Source: Desulfocapsa sp. (lineage in GTDB: Bacteria; Desulfobacterota; Desulfobulbia; Desulfobulbales; Desulfocapsaceae). From it: a DNA stretch of 6,108 nucleotides. This document shows positions 1 through 6,108 of the stretch, in pieces (position 1 is the stretch's first letter; each line of letters starts with the position of its first letter). Position numbers and translations under genes: made by a program. Where the stretch lies: positions 1 through 6,108 of the forward strand of contig JAOZLI010000166.1 of the NCBI GenBank assembly GCA_029934915.1, in the 5' to 3' direction. The notes below the pieces were generated by a model. It was not told where the DNA came from. It ran no database searches and was given only the letters and a program-made list of their open reading frames with translations.

Positions 1-95
1 ACAAAAAACAGGAGAAATTATTTAATGAATATCCTGCAAATAAAAAACTAGTGATTGACTCTGTTGAAAAGTTACAAGCTCTCAGTGAGATTTAA
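1..95 (+). CDS. C-terminal end of an unidentified protein (partial)
   Basis: The frame starting at base 3 is open from the window edge to a TAA at 93-95. It gives 30 residues ending LVIDSVEKLQALSEI. The piece is lysine- and glutamate-rich, with hydrophobic residues spaced as in an amphipathic helix, as is common at the C-terminus of small cytoplasmic proteins. The other two plus-strand frames and all minus-strand frames are interrupted over this stretch. The gene runs convergently to the cobalamin operon. Too little is present to assign a family, and 30 open codons in AT-rich DNA could also arise by chance. An AGGAG at 10-14 followed by ATG at 24 opens only an 8-codon frame and is probably coincidental. 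Confidence 0.4.
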   Translation, partial: KKQEKLFNEYPANKKLVIDSVEKLQALSEI

Positions 96-108
96 AGAGA
101 ACAAAAAA

Positions 109-475
109 ATGCACCCGGTCAAGGGCTAGGATTGGACAATATGGCGAGAGTAGGCAAAGGACTTTACGCGTCGTCAACTAAAACTGGCCTAAGGGGATTA
201 TCAGGCTAAAGATGCGCTTCCCTGTGTTCGCGCATGTTGGAGAGGTTGCAGGTTACTAACGTCCCTGCACGGAACCCAATTTCTTACCGGCGTCCAAGTT
301 CCGCCTAAGTTGTCCGTTAAGGTAAAATCGTGGAACGTGGGAACCTCATTTTTCCGCCCTGTGCAATGCAGGGCAGGCATTACCGTAAGGCGTGCTGTTG
401 GAATGGTGGGATTGAGGGCCAAACAAACTTTAGCAGTACACTTAAAATGTATGTTATTGAAAGAGGGACTGTCAA
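109..475 (+). mobile_element. Probable truncated group II intron (5' / domain I part), no protein
   Basis: About 370 bases contain no credible gene but look like structured RNA read on the plus strand. Visible stems are ATGCGC 212-217 with GCGCAT 230-235, TGCAGG 247-252 with CCTGCA 264-269, GTTCC 298-302 with GGAAC 332-336, and GCCCTG 356-361 with CAGGGC 369-374. A further hairpin at 377-395 is capped by a GUAA tetraloop (385-388), a GNRA loop that exists only in the plus-strand sense. Strings such as ACTAAAACTGGCCTAAGG (177-194) and TGGAACGTGGGAACCTCA (331-348) resemble domain I of bacterial group II introns as I remember them; no alignment was made. The 5' end may be near 109, where ATGCACCC could be a degraded GUGYG intron start. 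No domain V hairpin or reverse transcriptase follows, so this would be a dead 5' fragment. Both ends are approximate. Another structured RNA remains possible. Confidence 0.42.
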
Positions 476-477
476 AG

Positions 478-501
478 AAAAAAAAGGGCCAAGAATTGAC
501 C
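478..501 (-). terminator. Rho-independent terminator of the cobalamin operon
   Basis: Read on the minus strand, GGUCAA (501-496) pairs with UUGGCC (492-487) around a UUC loop, giving six pairs including one G-U. One C then precedes eight consecutive U (485-478). The hairpin begins 35 bases after the cbiB stop codon. There is no U-tract on the plus strand, so it works only for the minus-strand operon. The stem is short, but the U-tract is strong and the position is right. Confidence 0.75.
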
Positions 502-523
502 TGATAAAGACTTTACAACTTGC

Positions 524-558
524 CTTTCTGCACCTGTTATGACATCAGTTGCAGAAAG
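524..558. repeat. 9-bp inverted repeat straddling the cbiB stop codon
   Basis: CTTTCTGCA at 524-532 is perfectly complementary to TGCAGAAAG at 550-558, with a 17-base loop that contains the cbiB stop (537-539). No U-tract follows on the minus strand, so it is not an intrinsic terminator by itself. It could stabilise the 3' end of the mRNA ahead of the terminator at 478-501, or it could be chance. Confidence 0.35.
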
Positions 559-1541
559 AGACCTCGAAAAAGAAGCATTATAATTAGAAAAACCAGCGAG
601 CCAACCAGCATAAGCCTGTTAGTACGCAGAATATCATCCTGTTCGGCATCTCTACTGGCCACACCAATCACCGGTTTCACCATTGTTTTTCCGAAATACT
701 GTGAAGTACCGCCTAATGCTATCCCAAGAGCACCAGCCACAGCAGCTTCCGGATGGGCTGCATTAGGACTTGCATGGGAGAGACGATCGCGAGTAAAAAT
801 TGTGAGTGCACCACGGCTACTGAAGCCGCACATAGCTGCAGCTGGAATCAGACACAAGCCACTAAGCCTGGCTGGAATCCAGTTCACCAGATCATCGAGA
901 AGTGCTGCACTTCTCCCAAAGTTCAGGTATTGTTCATTTTTATACCCAAACATTGAATCCATGGTATTTACTGCCTTATAGGTAATAGCCCCTAAAACTG
1001 CTAAAATTATTGCATGCTCTCCTGTTACCGGAGCTAGCAGGCTAAAAAGAACAGCATAAAAGAGCGGTGCAGTTACACCATCAACCATATTTTCAGCTAC
1101 CGTTTCAACCGTTGCCCGAATAATCCCTTTTTCATCAAGGACCGAGGTGTCTCGCCCGACGATCATGGACACGGCTTTTCGTGCACCATCCAAATCCTCG
1201 TTACTTGCCAGTTGCCTGTACACTTCTTTACTGTGGATAATTAAATCACGTATAGCCACACTGGTATAGAGCAGAAAAACAGCAAATAATTGAGACAGCA
1301 CAGAAGAGAACATATCCAAAAGAAAAAGCAGACAAGCTGTGCCACCTATGGTGAGCAACAGCACAGAAATCAGGGTAATAAGCCCTGCAATATATTCTGA
1401 GCTCAAAAATCCACGAAAAATGATTTCCAGACGTGTACAAAAAAAACCGATTATTCGTACCGGATGAGGAAACCACCTGGGGTCACCAATACAAAGGTCA
1501 AGACAGAGAGCAGCAATCAATTGCAATTCGAAGAGATACAC
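537..1541 (-). CDS. cbiB: Adenosylcobinamide-phosphate synthase CbiB
   Basis: A 334-residue integral membrane protein of the CbiB/CobD family, close to the roughly 320 residues usual for it. It attaches aminopropanol phosphate to adenosylcobyric acid, giving adenosylcobinamide phosphate. Family motifs are visible in order: IGDP (18-21) and PHPV (25-28) after the first hydrophobic stretch, RDT (130-132), AENMVDGV (149-156), YKAVNTMDSM (188-197), GY (199-200), DD (216-217), PARL (223-226) and SPNAAHPEAAVAGALG (258-273). Hydrophobic segments lie at about 5-18, 50-95, 158-190 and 310-330. The start is GTG. An in-frame stop lies 15 bases upstream with no ATG, GTG or TTG between, so this is the most upstream possible start. 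It begins 5 bases after the cobD-cobQ stop with no strong Shine-Dalgarno, so translation is probably coupled. It is the last gene before the operon terminator. This gene is called cobD in Pseudomonas nomenclature. Confidence 0.95.
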   Translation of the reverse strand: MYLFELQLIAALCLDLCIGDPRWFPHPVRIIGFFCTRLEIIFRGFLSSEYIAGLITLISVLLLTIGGTACLLFLLDMFSSVLSQLFAVFLLYTSVAIRDLIIHSKEVYRQLASNEDLDGARKAVSMIVGRDTSVLDEKGIIRATVETVAENMVDGVTAPLFYAVLFSLLAPVTGEHAIILAVLGAITYKAVNTMDSMFGYKNEQYLNFGRSAALLDDLVNWIPARLSGLCLIPAAAMCGFSSRGALTIFTRDRLSHASPNAAHPEAAVAGALGIALGGTSQYFGKTMVKPVIGVASRDAEQDDILRTNRLMLVGSLVFLIIMLLFRGLFLQLMS

Positions 1542-1546
1542 GGGAT

Positions 1547-4117
1547 TTACAGCTTAAGTAGTTTATAGATTTGATCCATATCCAAGCCCTGTCGTACTGT
1601 ATCGGCCAGTCGATCAAATGCGGGTTCGAGATCATAACAAATATTGGGCCCGTTATATTTCTCAAGGCCTTTTCTTACACGCAGACCATCGATAAACCAA
1701 CGGCGAAAGGAATCAGAATCAAACAATCCGTGGAGATAACTACCCCAAATATGCCCTGCAGAAGAAGTGATACCACAGCTTGTATTGTCATCGTATTTAA
1801 AAAGAGGTGCCCTGTCAGTTTTCGTCTGCCCATGATGAATCTCATATCCGGTGACCACCTGTCCTGACGCAATATGCACCCCGCTTCTTCTAAGCAAGGT
1901 TTTATCAGCGGCCATCTTTGTATGCATGGGGATCAAAGAAAGTGCCGTCATCTCCCCCTGTTGCGACTCTATTTGCATAGGGTCAGAAATGCTTTTGCCA
2001 AGCATCTGATAGCCACCGCAAATACCTACGACTTCGCATCCATTCGCAGCTTTTTCTTTTATGGTTGCAGCTAAATCAGTATGAAATAACGCCTGCATAT
2101 CTCCAATCACATTTTTTGACCCTGGTAGAATAATGACGTCAGGATTGCCGATATCAGAAGGTTGATCAACTATGCGTAAAAAGACATCGGGTTCATTCAG
2201 GAAGGGTTCGATATCTGTAAAATTAGAGATATGCGGCAGATTTATGACTACAATTTCGACATGATCCTGTTCAGGTTTCTCCCTTTCAAACAATCCTTCC
2301 TTGAAGGAAACGGAATCTTCCTCAGGGATGCCATGATTTGCAAGATAGGGAATTACACCAAGAACATCTTTACCGGTGTGCATTTTCACATAATCGTGGG
2401 CATCTTGTAACAGATCGCTATTGCCGCGAAACCTGTTCACAAGAAAACCGGCAATAAGGGAACGTTCCCATTGATTTAAGACTTCCATGGTGCCCACAAA
2501 CGATGCGTACACCCCGCCCCTGTCAATATCCCCAACCAGGACTACTGGAGACTCGGCGTAACGTGCCATACGCATATTGACGATATCATGTTTCTTGAGG
2601 TTCACTTCTCCGGGAGACCCAGCACCTTCAAGCACAATGGTATCGAAATCTGAGGCAAGATCATCATATGCTTCACAGGCCTTCAACATGGCATTTTTCT
2701 TGTAATCCACATATTCCATCACAGCCATATTACCAACAGGTTTTCCATTAACAATAATCTGACTACCGGTATCCGAATTAGGTTTCAGCAGTATCGGATT
2801 CATACGTACATCGGGATCAAGCCTTGCAGCCTGCGCCTGAACCACCTGGGCTCGCCCCATTTCCAGGCCATCATGGGTTACATAGGAATTAAGGGACATA
2901 TTCTGCGCCTTAAAGGGTGCGACCCGCACACCATCCTGCAATAAAATTCGGCACAAAGCTGCAGTGAGGACAGATTTCCCTGCGTTGGAGGATGTCCCCT
3001 GGAACATGATGGAGGGTGTTTTCTTTTTCCTGGTTTGTGCTCTACTGCCGGCTAATATTTTATGTAACTGCTCCAGAAGAAATTGATTATCAGATTGACT
3101 CCGGACAGCAATTCTAAAAAAGTCTTCGCCAAGGTTTTGATAATTGGAGCAATCCCGTATAAGGATGTTCTGTTCTTTTAGTTTTTGGGCAAGATCCTTC
3201 ACCGTCAAGCTTCCCTGCAATTTGACAAGCAGATAATTGGCCACGGATGGATAGACATGCAAATCTGGCAAATGTGCAAGCCCCTCCTCCAGATGTTTTT
3301 TACAACTCTGAAAATAGTCCCTGGATTTGTGTTGATACTCGCTATCCTGTACCGCCCTCTTTCCAACCTCCTGAGCTAAACTATTTACCGACCAGGGTGG
3401 TAGCAATCTTTGCAATTTTTTTGCAATCACAGGAGGAAAAACACCAAAACCAAGCCGCAACCCGGGGATAGCATAAAATTTAGTCAGAGAATGAAGGGTT
3501 ATGATATTGGAGCCTTTACCGGCCAGACTTTTTTCATCATTTGTGAACTCAAGAAAAGCCTCATCTATTACAAACGTAACATCCCTATTATCCCGAGCTA
3601 ATTCTTCTATTATGTCAGCCTGAAAACAAACGCCTGTTGGATTATTAGGGCGCCCAAGGATGAGAAGATCACCCGGACGGAGAAGCTCTGCAATGGCATC
3701 AAAATCCGGTTCAAAATTATCTTTTTCTGCAAGCGTAACAGGAAGCACTGGTATTTCAGCAAGCTCAAGCACCTTGATATAGTCGATATAGCAGGGGACT
3801 GGAATGACAGCACGCTTGCAATCTAGTACGCGGGGAAGCTGATAAAAAAGTTCTGTTGAGCCGTTGGCAACAATGATAGTATCAGATAGGCAACCATACT
3901 TTTCTGCCAGAATTGCCTTTAATTCAGAGGCATAGGGATCAGGATAGTGAAGGACTGTATCAAGGTTCCCACTAATGCAGGGCCGTAGCCATTCAGGTGG
4001 CCCCAGAGGATTAATATTTGCGCTGAAGTCGAGAATTCTTTCAAGAGCCAGACCGTTCTCCCTGGCTGCTGCATGGATATTTCCACCATGTTCATAGGAT
4101 GTTATTGTTTTGGCCAT
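1547..4117 (-). CDS. cobD-cobQ: Fused threonine-phosphate decarboxylase (CobD) and cobyric acid synthase (CobQ/CbiP)
   Basis: One uninterrupted 856-residue frame holds two complete enzymes. Residues 1-357 are a PLP-dependent class I/II aminotransferase-fold decarboxylase: HGGN (10-13), DFSANINPLG (30-39), RPNNPTG (156-162), DEAF with D185, PLP lysine K213 in SLTKFYAIPGLRLGF, and a substrate-type arginine in FRIAVR (334-339). It should convert L-threonine O-3-phosphate to (R)-1-amino-2-propanol O-2-phosphate. A short basic linker follows (about 358-368, RKKK). Residues 369-856 are glutamine-dependent cobyric acid synthase, which amidates side chains b, d, e and g: P-loop GTSSNAGKS (374-382), LEGAGSP (496-502), GDIDRGG (529-535), GATase nucleophile C700 in GICGGYQMLG, GYEIHHG (757-763) and H796 in LHGLF. 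Both halves match the usual lengths of the stand-alone enzymes (about 360 and 490). The ATG lies 4 bases after cobS and has a good GGAGTGA site. The aminotransferase half could be named cobC in the aerobic nomenclature. Confidence 0.95.
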   Translation of the reverse strand: MAKTITSYEHGGNIHAAARENGLALERILDFSANINPLGPPEWLRPCISGNLDTVLHYPDPYASELKAILAEKYGCLSDTIIVANGSTELFYQLPRVLDCKRAVIPVPCYIDYIKVLELAEIPVLPVTLAEKDNFEPDFDAIAELLRPGDLLILGRPNNPTGVCFQADIIEELARDNRDVTFVIDEAFLEFTNDEKSLAGKGSNIITLHSLTKFYAIPGLRLGFGVFPPVIAKKLQRLLPPWSVNSLAQEVGKRAVQDSEYQHKSRDYFQSCKKHLEEGLAHLPDLHVYPSVANYLLVKLQGSLTVKDLAQKLKEQNILIRDCSNYQNLGEDFFRIAVRSQSDNQFLLEQLHKILAGSRAQTRKKKTPSIMFQGTSSNAGKSVLTAALCRILLQDGVRVAPFKAQNMSLNSYVTHDGLEMGRAQVVQAQAARLDPDVRMNPILLKPNSDTGSQIIVNGKPVGNMAVMEYVDYKKNAMLKACEAYDDLASDFDTIVLEGAGSPGEVNLKKHDIVNMRMARYAESPVVLVGDIDRGGVYASFVGTMEVLNQWERSLIAGFLVNRFRGNSDLLQDAHDYVKMHTGKDVLGVIPYLANHGIPEEDSVSFKEGLFEREKPEQDHVEIVVINLPHISNFTDIEPFLNEPDVFLRIVDQPSDIGNPDVIILPGSKNVIGDMQALFHTDLAATIKEKAANGCEVVGICGGYQMLGKSISDPMQIESQQGEMTALSLIPMHTKMAADKTLLRRSGVHIASGQVVTGYEIHHGQTKTDRAPLFKYDDNTSCGITSSAGHIWGSYLHGLFDSDSFRRWFIDGLRVRKGLEKYNGPNICYDLEPAFDRLADTVRQGLDMDQIYKLLKL

Positions 4118-4121
4118 AAAA

Positions 4122-4922
4122 TCAAATCACTCCCTGATACGAAACGGCAGCAATGGCCAGTGACAATTCGGAAAATTCGCAAACACATCCAAGGGTATCT
4201 CCTGTGGCTCCGCCTAATTTAACAAAACACCAAACAGAAAACACTCCAACACCAAGGAGCAGAGCAGGAAAGAAAATCATCGTTACGCTGGACACAAGCA
4301 GCCAGCTACAGACGACAAAAAAGAGAAGTGCAGCAACGGCAATTACGTATCTATCTTTACTGTAAAACAGACGCCCAAGCCCATCCTCCTTTCTTGCATA
4401 GGGAAGAATTGCCATGGTCAAAAGTATAGCAGTACGGCCTGCCACTGGCATAAGTATTAATGTTGTCAAAAGTGTAGTGCTTGAAAGACTGGAAAGAGCA
4501 GCATATTTACCAAGGAGCAGGAACAACAAAAACAGTACGCCCATGGCACCCGTTCGACTATCCCGCATAATCTCCAATGCCCTTTTCCGCGGCCGACTGG
4601 AAAGTAAGCCATCACCACTATCTGCCACCCCATCGAGATGGAGAAATCCGGAAATTCCTCCAAGCAAAAGCATACCAAATAGAGCAGTTAAAGAGATAGG
4701 CAAAAAACCTGCCACAAAGGACACCAGAAACATTGTCCCAAGCCCAACAAATAGACCAATCACGGGAAACCAGAGTAAACTGGCCTGAAAAAAACGTGCA
4801 TCGTCTGCGCTCTTCCAGGAAAGAGGAATGATGGTCAGAAAACGAAAGGCCGCCAAAAAAGATCGTAGAGGATACCGTACTGCAAGCAGCACGGGATGAA
4901 CCACAGTATTGCTCTCACTCAT
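4122..4922 (-). CDS. cobS: Adenosylcobinamide-GDP ribazoletransferase (cobalamin synthase) CobS
   Basis: A 266-residue polytopic membrane protein that joins adenosylcobinamide-GDP to alpha-ribazole (or its 5'-phosphate), the last condensation of nucleotide-loop assembly. The CobS signature HLDGVADSGDG (95-105) carries the family's aspartates D97, D101 and D104. It is followed by RPRKRALEIMRDSRTGAMGV (110-129) and a C-terminal GGATGDTLG (237-245). Hydrophobic segments occur at about 48-72, 77-95, 128-142, 147-175, 192-230 and 252-262. The frame is open back to 5000, but the ATG at 4922 is preferred. It sits 1 base after the cobT stop, and the family core (FRFLTIIP, 26-33) begins soon after it; the upstream start would add 26 residues encoded inside cobT. 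The nearest purine-rich site (GGAG) is 12 bases upstream, so reinitiation from cobT is likely. Length is slightly above the roughly 250 usual. Confidence 0.94.
   Translation of the reverse strand: MSESNTVVHPVLLAVRYPLRSFLAAFRFLTIIPLSWKSADDARFFQASLLWFPVIGLFVGLGTMFLVSFVAGFLPISLTALFGMLLLGGISGFLHLDGVADSGDGLLSSRPRKRALEIMRDSRTGAMGVLFLLFLLLGKYAALSSLSSTTLLTTLILMPVAGRTAILLTMAILPYARKEDGLGRLFYSKDRYVIAVAALLFFVVCSWLLVSSVTMIFFPALLLGVGVFSVWCFVKLGGATGDTLGCVCEFSELSLAIAAVSYQGVI
4127..4133 (-). promoter_or_regulatory. Ribosome-binding site of cobD-cobQ
   Basis: GGAGTGA on the minus strand lies 9 bases before the ATG at 4117, inside the last codons of cobS. It supports 4117 as the true start of the fusion gene. 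Confidence 0.65.
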
Positions 4923-4923
4923 A

Positions 4924-5988
4924 CTACTTATCGGCTCCGGCAACTGCAGCTTCTTCGAAGGTGGCGACCTCAGTGAGAATGGCCACCGCAGCTTCCACAA
5001 GATTCATGGCAATAGCGGCTCCTGTTCCTTCACCAAGACGAAGATTAAGATCAAGCAGAGGCCTGCAGCCAAGTTTCTCCTGCATGGCGCGATGCCCAGG
5101 TTCCATGGAACGATGAGCGCAAACAATGTAGTCCCTTGCAAAGGGCTCAATGGTGATGGCAATAAGTGCAGCAGCTGATGATATAAAGCCATCGACGACA
5201 ACAGGTTTTTTTTGGGCAGCTGCTCCTAAGATCAGGCCAGCGATGCCACCGATTTCAAAACCGCCAACTGCGGCAAGAATATCCAAACCATTTTTTGGAT
5301 CTGGCTTGTTCCGCAATAAAATATCACTTACAACTTGTCGTTTATGGGCAAGTTGTTCATCATCTAACCCCGTTCCACGTCCAGTGAGTTCTTCGACACT
5401 TTTACCCGTAATGATTGCAGCAATAGCAGTGGATGGTGTGGTATTACCAATACCCATATCACCAGTGCCAAAGACATCTATATTTTTCCCTAAATCATTT
5501 GCTATTTCAATTCCGGCTTCCACAGCTTTTGTGGCGTTGGCCATGGACATTGCAGGCCCTTTGGTGATATTATTAGTACCTAAGCCAATTTTTTTATCTA
5601 TAATTTTGCCTGCTTTGGCAAGATCAGTCAGATCTGCAGCAACCCCCATATCGACAACAATTACTTCAGCTCCTGCTTGTTTGGCCAGGGCATTGATCCC
5701 AGCGCCTCCATGAACAAAGTTGTACACCATCTGTGGTGTCACTTCCTGAGGAAACTTACTTACTCCTTCGGCAACAACACCGTGATCTCCGGCCATGGTA
5801 ACAATGGCCTTTCTTGCGACGGCCGGAGTGATGGAACGGCAAATTCCCGCCAGCTCCATACTCAAATCCATTAAATCACCAAGAGCCCAGGGCGGCATGG
5901 CCAATTGATCCAGGCGCTCTTTGGCCTTGTCTCGATACTCACTATCCTGGGGGTATATTTTCTGTATTGTTTCTTTAAGAAGACTCAT
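4924..5988 (-). CDS. cobT: Nicotinate-nucleotide--dimethylbenzimidazole phosphoribosyltransferase CobT
   Basis: A 354-residue soluble enzyme, matching the family length of about 350. It transfers phosphoribose from nicotinate mononucleotide to the lower-ligand base (classically 5,6-dimethylbenzimidazole), giving alpha-ribazole phosphate for CobS. Motifs are in order: MAGDHGV (65-71), PQEVTPQMVYNF (80-91), GGAGINALA (94-102), GTGDMGIGNTTPS (174-186), ELTGRGTGLDD (200-210), GGFEIGG (242-248), VVDGFISSAAAL (264-275), HRSMEPGH (292-299) and LGEGTGAA (318-325). E320 in the last motif corresponds to the catalytic base (Glu317 in Salmonella CobT, from memory). One deviation is D177, where most homologues I recall have Glu. 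The ATG is supported by AGGA 8 bases upstream. It is the first gene of the operon in this window. The actual base used in vivo cannot be read from the sequence, and no bza or bluB gene is visible. Confidence 0.96.
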   Translation of the reverse strand: MSLLKETIQKIYPQDSEYRDKAKERLDQLAMPPWALGDLMDLSMELAGICRSITPAVARKAIVTMAGDHGVVAEGVSKFPQEVTPQMVYNFVHGGAGINALAKQAGAEVIVVDMGVAADLTDLAKAGKIIDKKIGLGTNNITKGPAMSMANATKAVEAGIEIANDLGKNIDVFGTGDMGIGNTTPSTAIAAIITGKSVEELTGRGTGLDDEQLAHKRQVVSDILLRNKPDPKNGLDILAAVGGFEIGGIAGLILGAAAQKKPVVVDGFISSAAALIAITIEPFARDYIVCAHRSMEPGHRAMQEKLGCRPLLDLNLRLGEGTGAAIAMNLVEAAVAILTEVATFEEAAVAGADK

Positions 5989-5996
5989 TGTTTTAT

Positions 5997-6000
5997 TCCT
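5997..6000 (-). promoter_or_regulatory. Ribosome-binding site of cobT
   Basis: AGGA on the minus strand, 8 bases before the ATG at 5988, supports that start codon. Confidence 0.6.
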
Positions 6001-6014
6001 GGAATTTTGTACAC

Positions 6015-6058
6015 GTTACCCAACACATAGGGGTATTATATACTTATTATTTGGTAAC
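6015..6058. repeat. Imperfect inverted repeat around the putative cobT promoter
   Basis: GTTACCCAA (6015-6023) and TTGGTAAC (6051-6058) are complementary over eight bases with one bulged C. The arms flank the candidate -10 box at 6035-6040. A dimeric regulator binding both arms, or a 5'-end hairpin in the leader if transcription starts further upstream, would fit. An eight-pair repeat with a bulge can also occur by chance. Confidence 0.3.
6035..6040 (-). promoter_or_regulatory. Candidate -10 element for the cob operon
   Basis: The minus strand reads exactly TATAAT here, 46 bases upstream of the cobT ATG, in an AT-rich stretch. No good -35 hexamer lies 16-18 bases upstream; the position holds GAATAG, and a TTGCTG is too far away (22-base spacer). 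If real, it would need an activator or be weak. A promoter upstream of the window, with cobT as an internal operon gene, is an equal possibility. Confidence 0.3.
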
Positions 6059-6077
6059 TATTCAGCAAGTTGCTTTC

Positions 6078-6102
6078 AAACCGGGGACAGATTCAATTTT
6101 TC
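6078..6102. repeat. CTGTCCCC-type motif, possible edge of a RAYT/REP element
   Basis: The minus strand reads TTGAATCTGTCCCCGGTTT (6096-6078), preceded by a run of A. This AATCTGTCCCC pattern resembles the short repeats I recall beside REP-associated tyrosine transposase (Y1_Tnp/RAYT) genes in many proteobacterial genomes. No transposase is in the window; it would lie beyond the right edge. The assignment rests on motif memory only. Confidence 0.33.
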
Positions 6103-6108
6103 CACCTA

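Noticed and set aside
24..50. AGGAG followed by ATG opening an 8-codon frame
   Set aside because: Too short, and it overlaps the longer open frame ending at 95. It is likely chance in A-rich DNA.
201..504. Short open frames on both strands (201-422 minus; 310-504 and 330-542 plus)
   Set aside because: They overlap each other within the structured, intron-like region, have no ribosome-binding sites, and run into the terminator or the cbiB end. They are not credible proteins.
520..981. A 153-codon open frame on the plus strand
   Set aside because: It is antisense to the conserved C-terminal half of cbiB, with no recognisable domain or ribosome-binding site.
3005..3007. Separate internal start for CobQ (Met371 of the fusion)
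   Set aside because: The ATG lies just before the P-loop, but it has no Shine-Dalgarno at proper spacing (CACCCTCCATC precedes it). No stop separates the two halves.
4923..5000. Upstream start for cobS (ATG at 5000)
   Set aside because: It would add 26 residues encoded within the end of cobT. The ATG at 4922, 1 base after the cobT stop, fits the tight operon spacing and the family N-terminus better.
5150..5713. A 187-codon open frame on the plus strand
   Set aside because: It lies wholly antisense to cobT, whose motifs are unmistakable. Its proline/serine/isoleucine-rich translation is typical of a shadow frame.
5989..6108. Cobalamin riboswitch upstream of cobT
   Set aside because: No B12-box-like GCCACTG element or suitable helices are visible. 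120 bases is also too little for a full riboswitch, so one could still lie outside the window.

Overview
The window carries a compact four-gene cobalamin (vitamin B12) operon on the minus strand. It covers the late steps of the pathway, nucleotide-loop assembly and cobyric acid amidation/aminopropanol attachment. In transcription order (right to left) it is cobT, cobS, a cobD-cobQ gene fusion and cbiB. Intergenic gaps are 1, 4 and 5 bases, so the genes are almost certainly co-transcribed and translationally coupled. A clear Rho-independent terminator (478-501) closes the operon 35 bases after cbiB. The protein sequences look like those of an anaerobic Desulfobacterota (delta-proteobacterial) sulfate reducer, perhaps a Desulfobulbales member; this is an impression from protein style and was not tested by any search.

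How the genes work together: the CobD half makes (R)-1-amino-2-propanol O-2-phosphate from L-threonine phosphate. The CobQ half amidates adenosylcobyrinic acid a,c-diamide to adenosylcobyric acid. CbiB joins these two products to give adenosylcobinamide phosphate. CobT activates the lower-ligand base to its alpha-ribotide, and CobS joins that to adenosyl-GDP-cobinamide. The kinase/guanylyltransferase CobU/CobP, which links the CbiB and CobS steps, is not in the window. The most distinctive feature is the 856-residue CobD-CobQ fusion: both halves keep their catalytic residues, and their two products are the two substrates of the next gene's enzyme.

Left flank (1-477): the last 30 codons of an unidentified plus-strand gene end at base 95. 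They are followed by about 370 bases with no credible protein. That stretch folds into several hairpins, one with a GUAA tetraloop, and resembles domain I of a bacterial group II intron. No reverse transcriptase or domain V follows, so it would be a truncated remnant abutting the operon terminator.

Right flank (5989-6108): this holds the cobT ribosome-binding site, a candidate -10 box inside an imperfect inverted repeat, and at the very edge a CTGTCCCC-type motif that resembles the ends of REP-associated tyrosine transposase elements. No cobalamin riboswitch is visible in these 120 bases.
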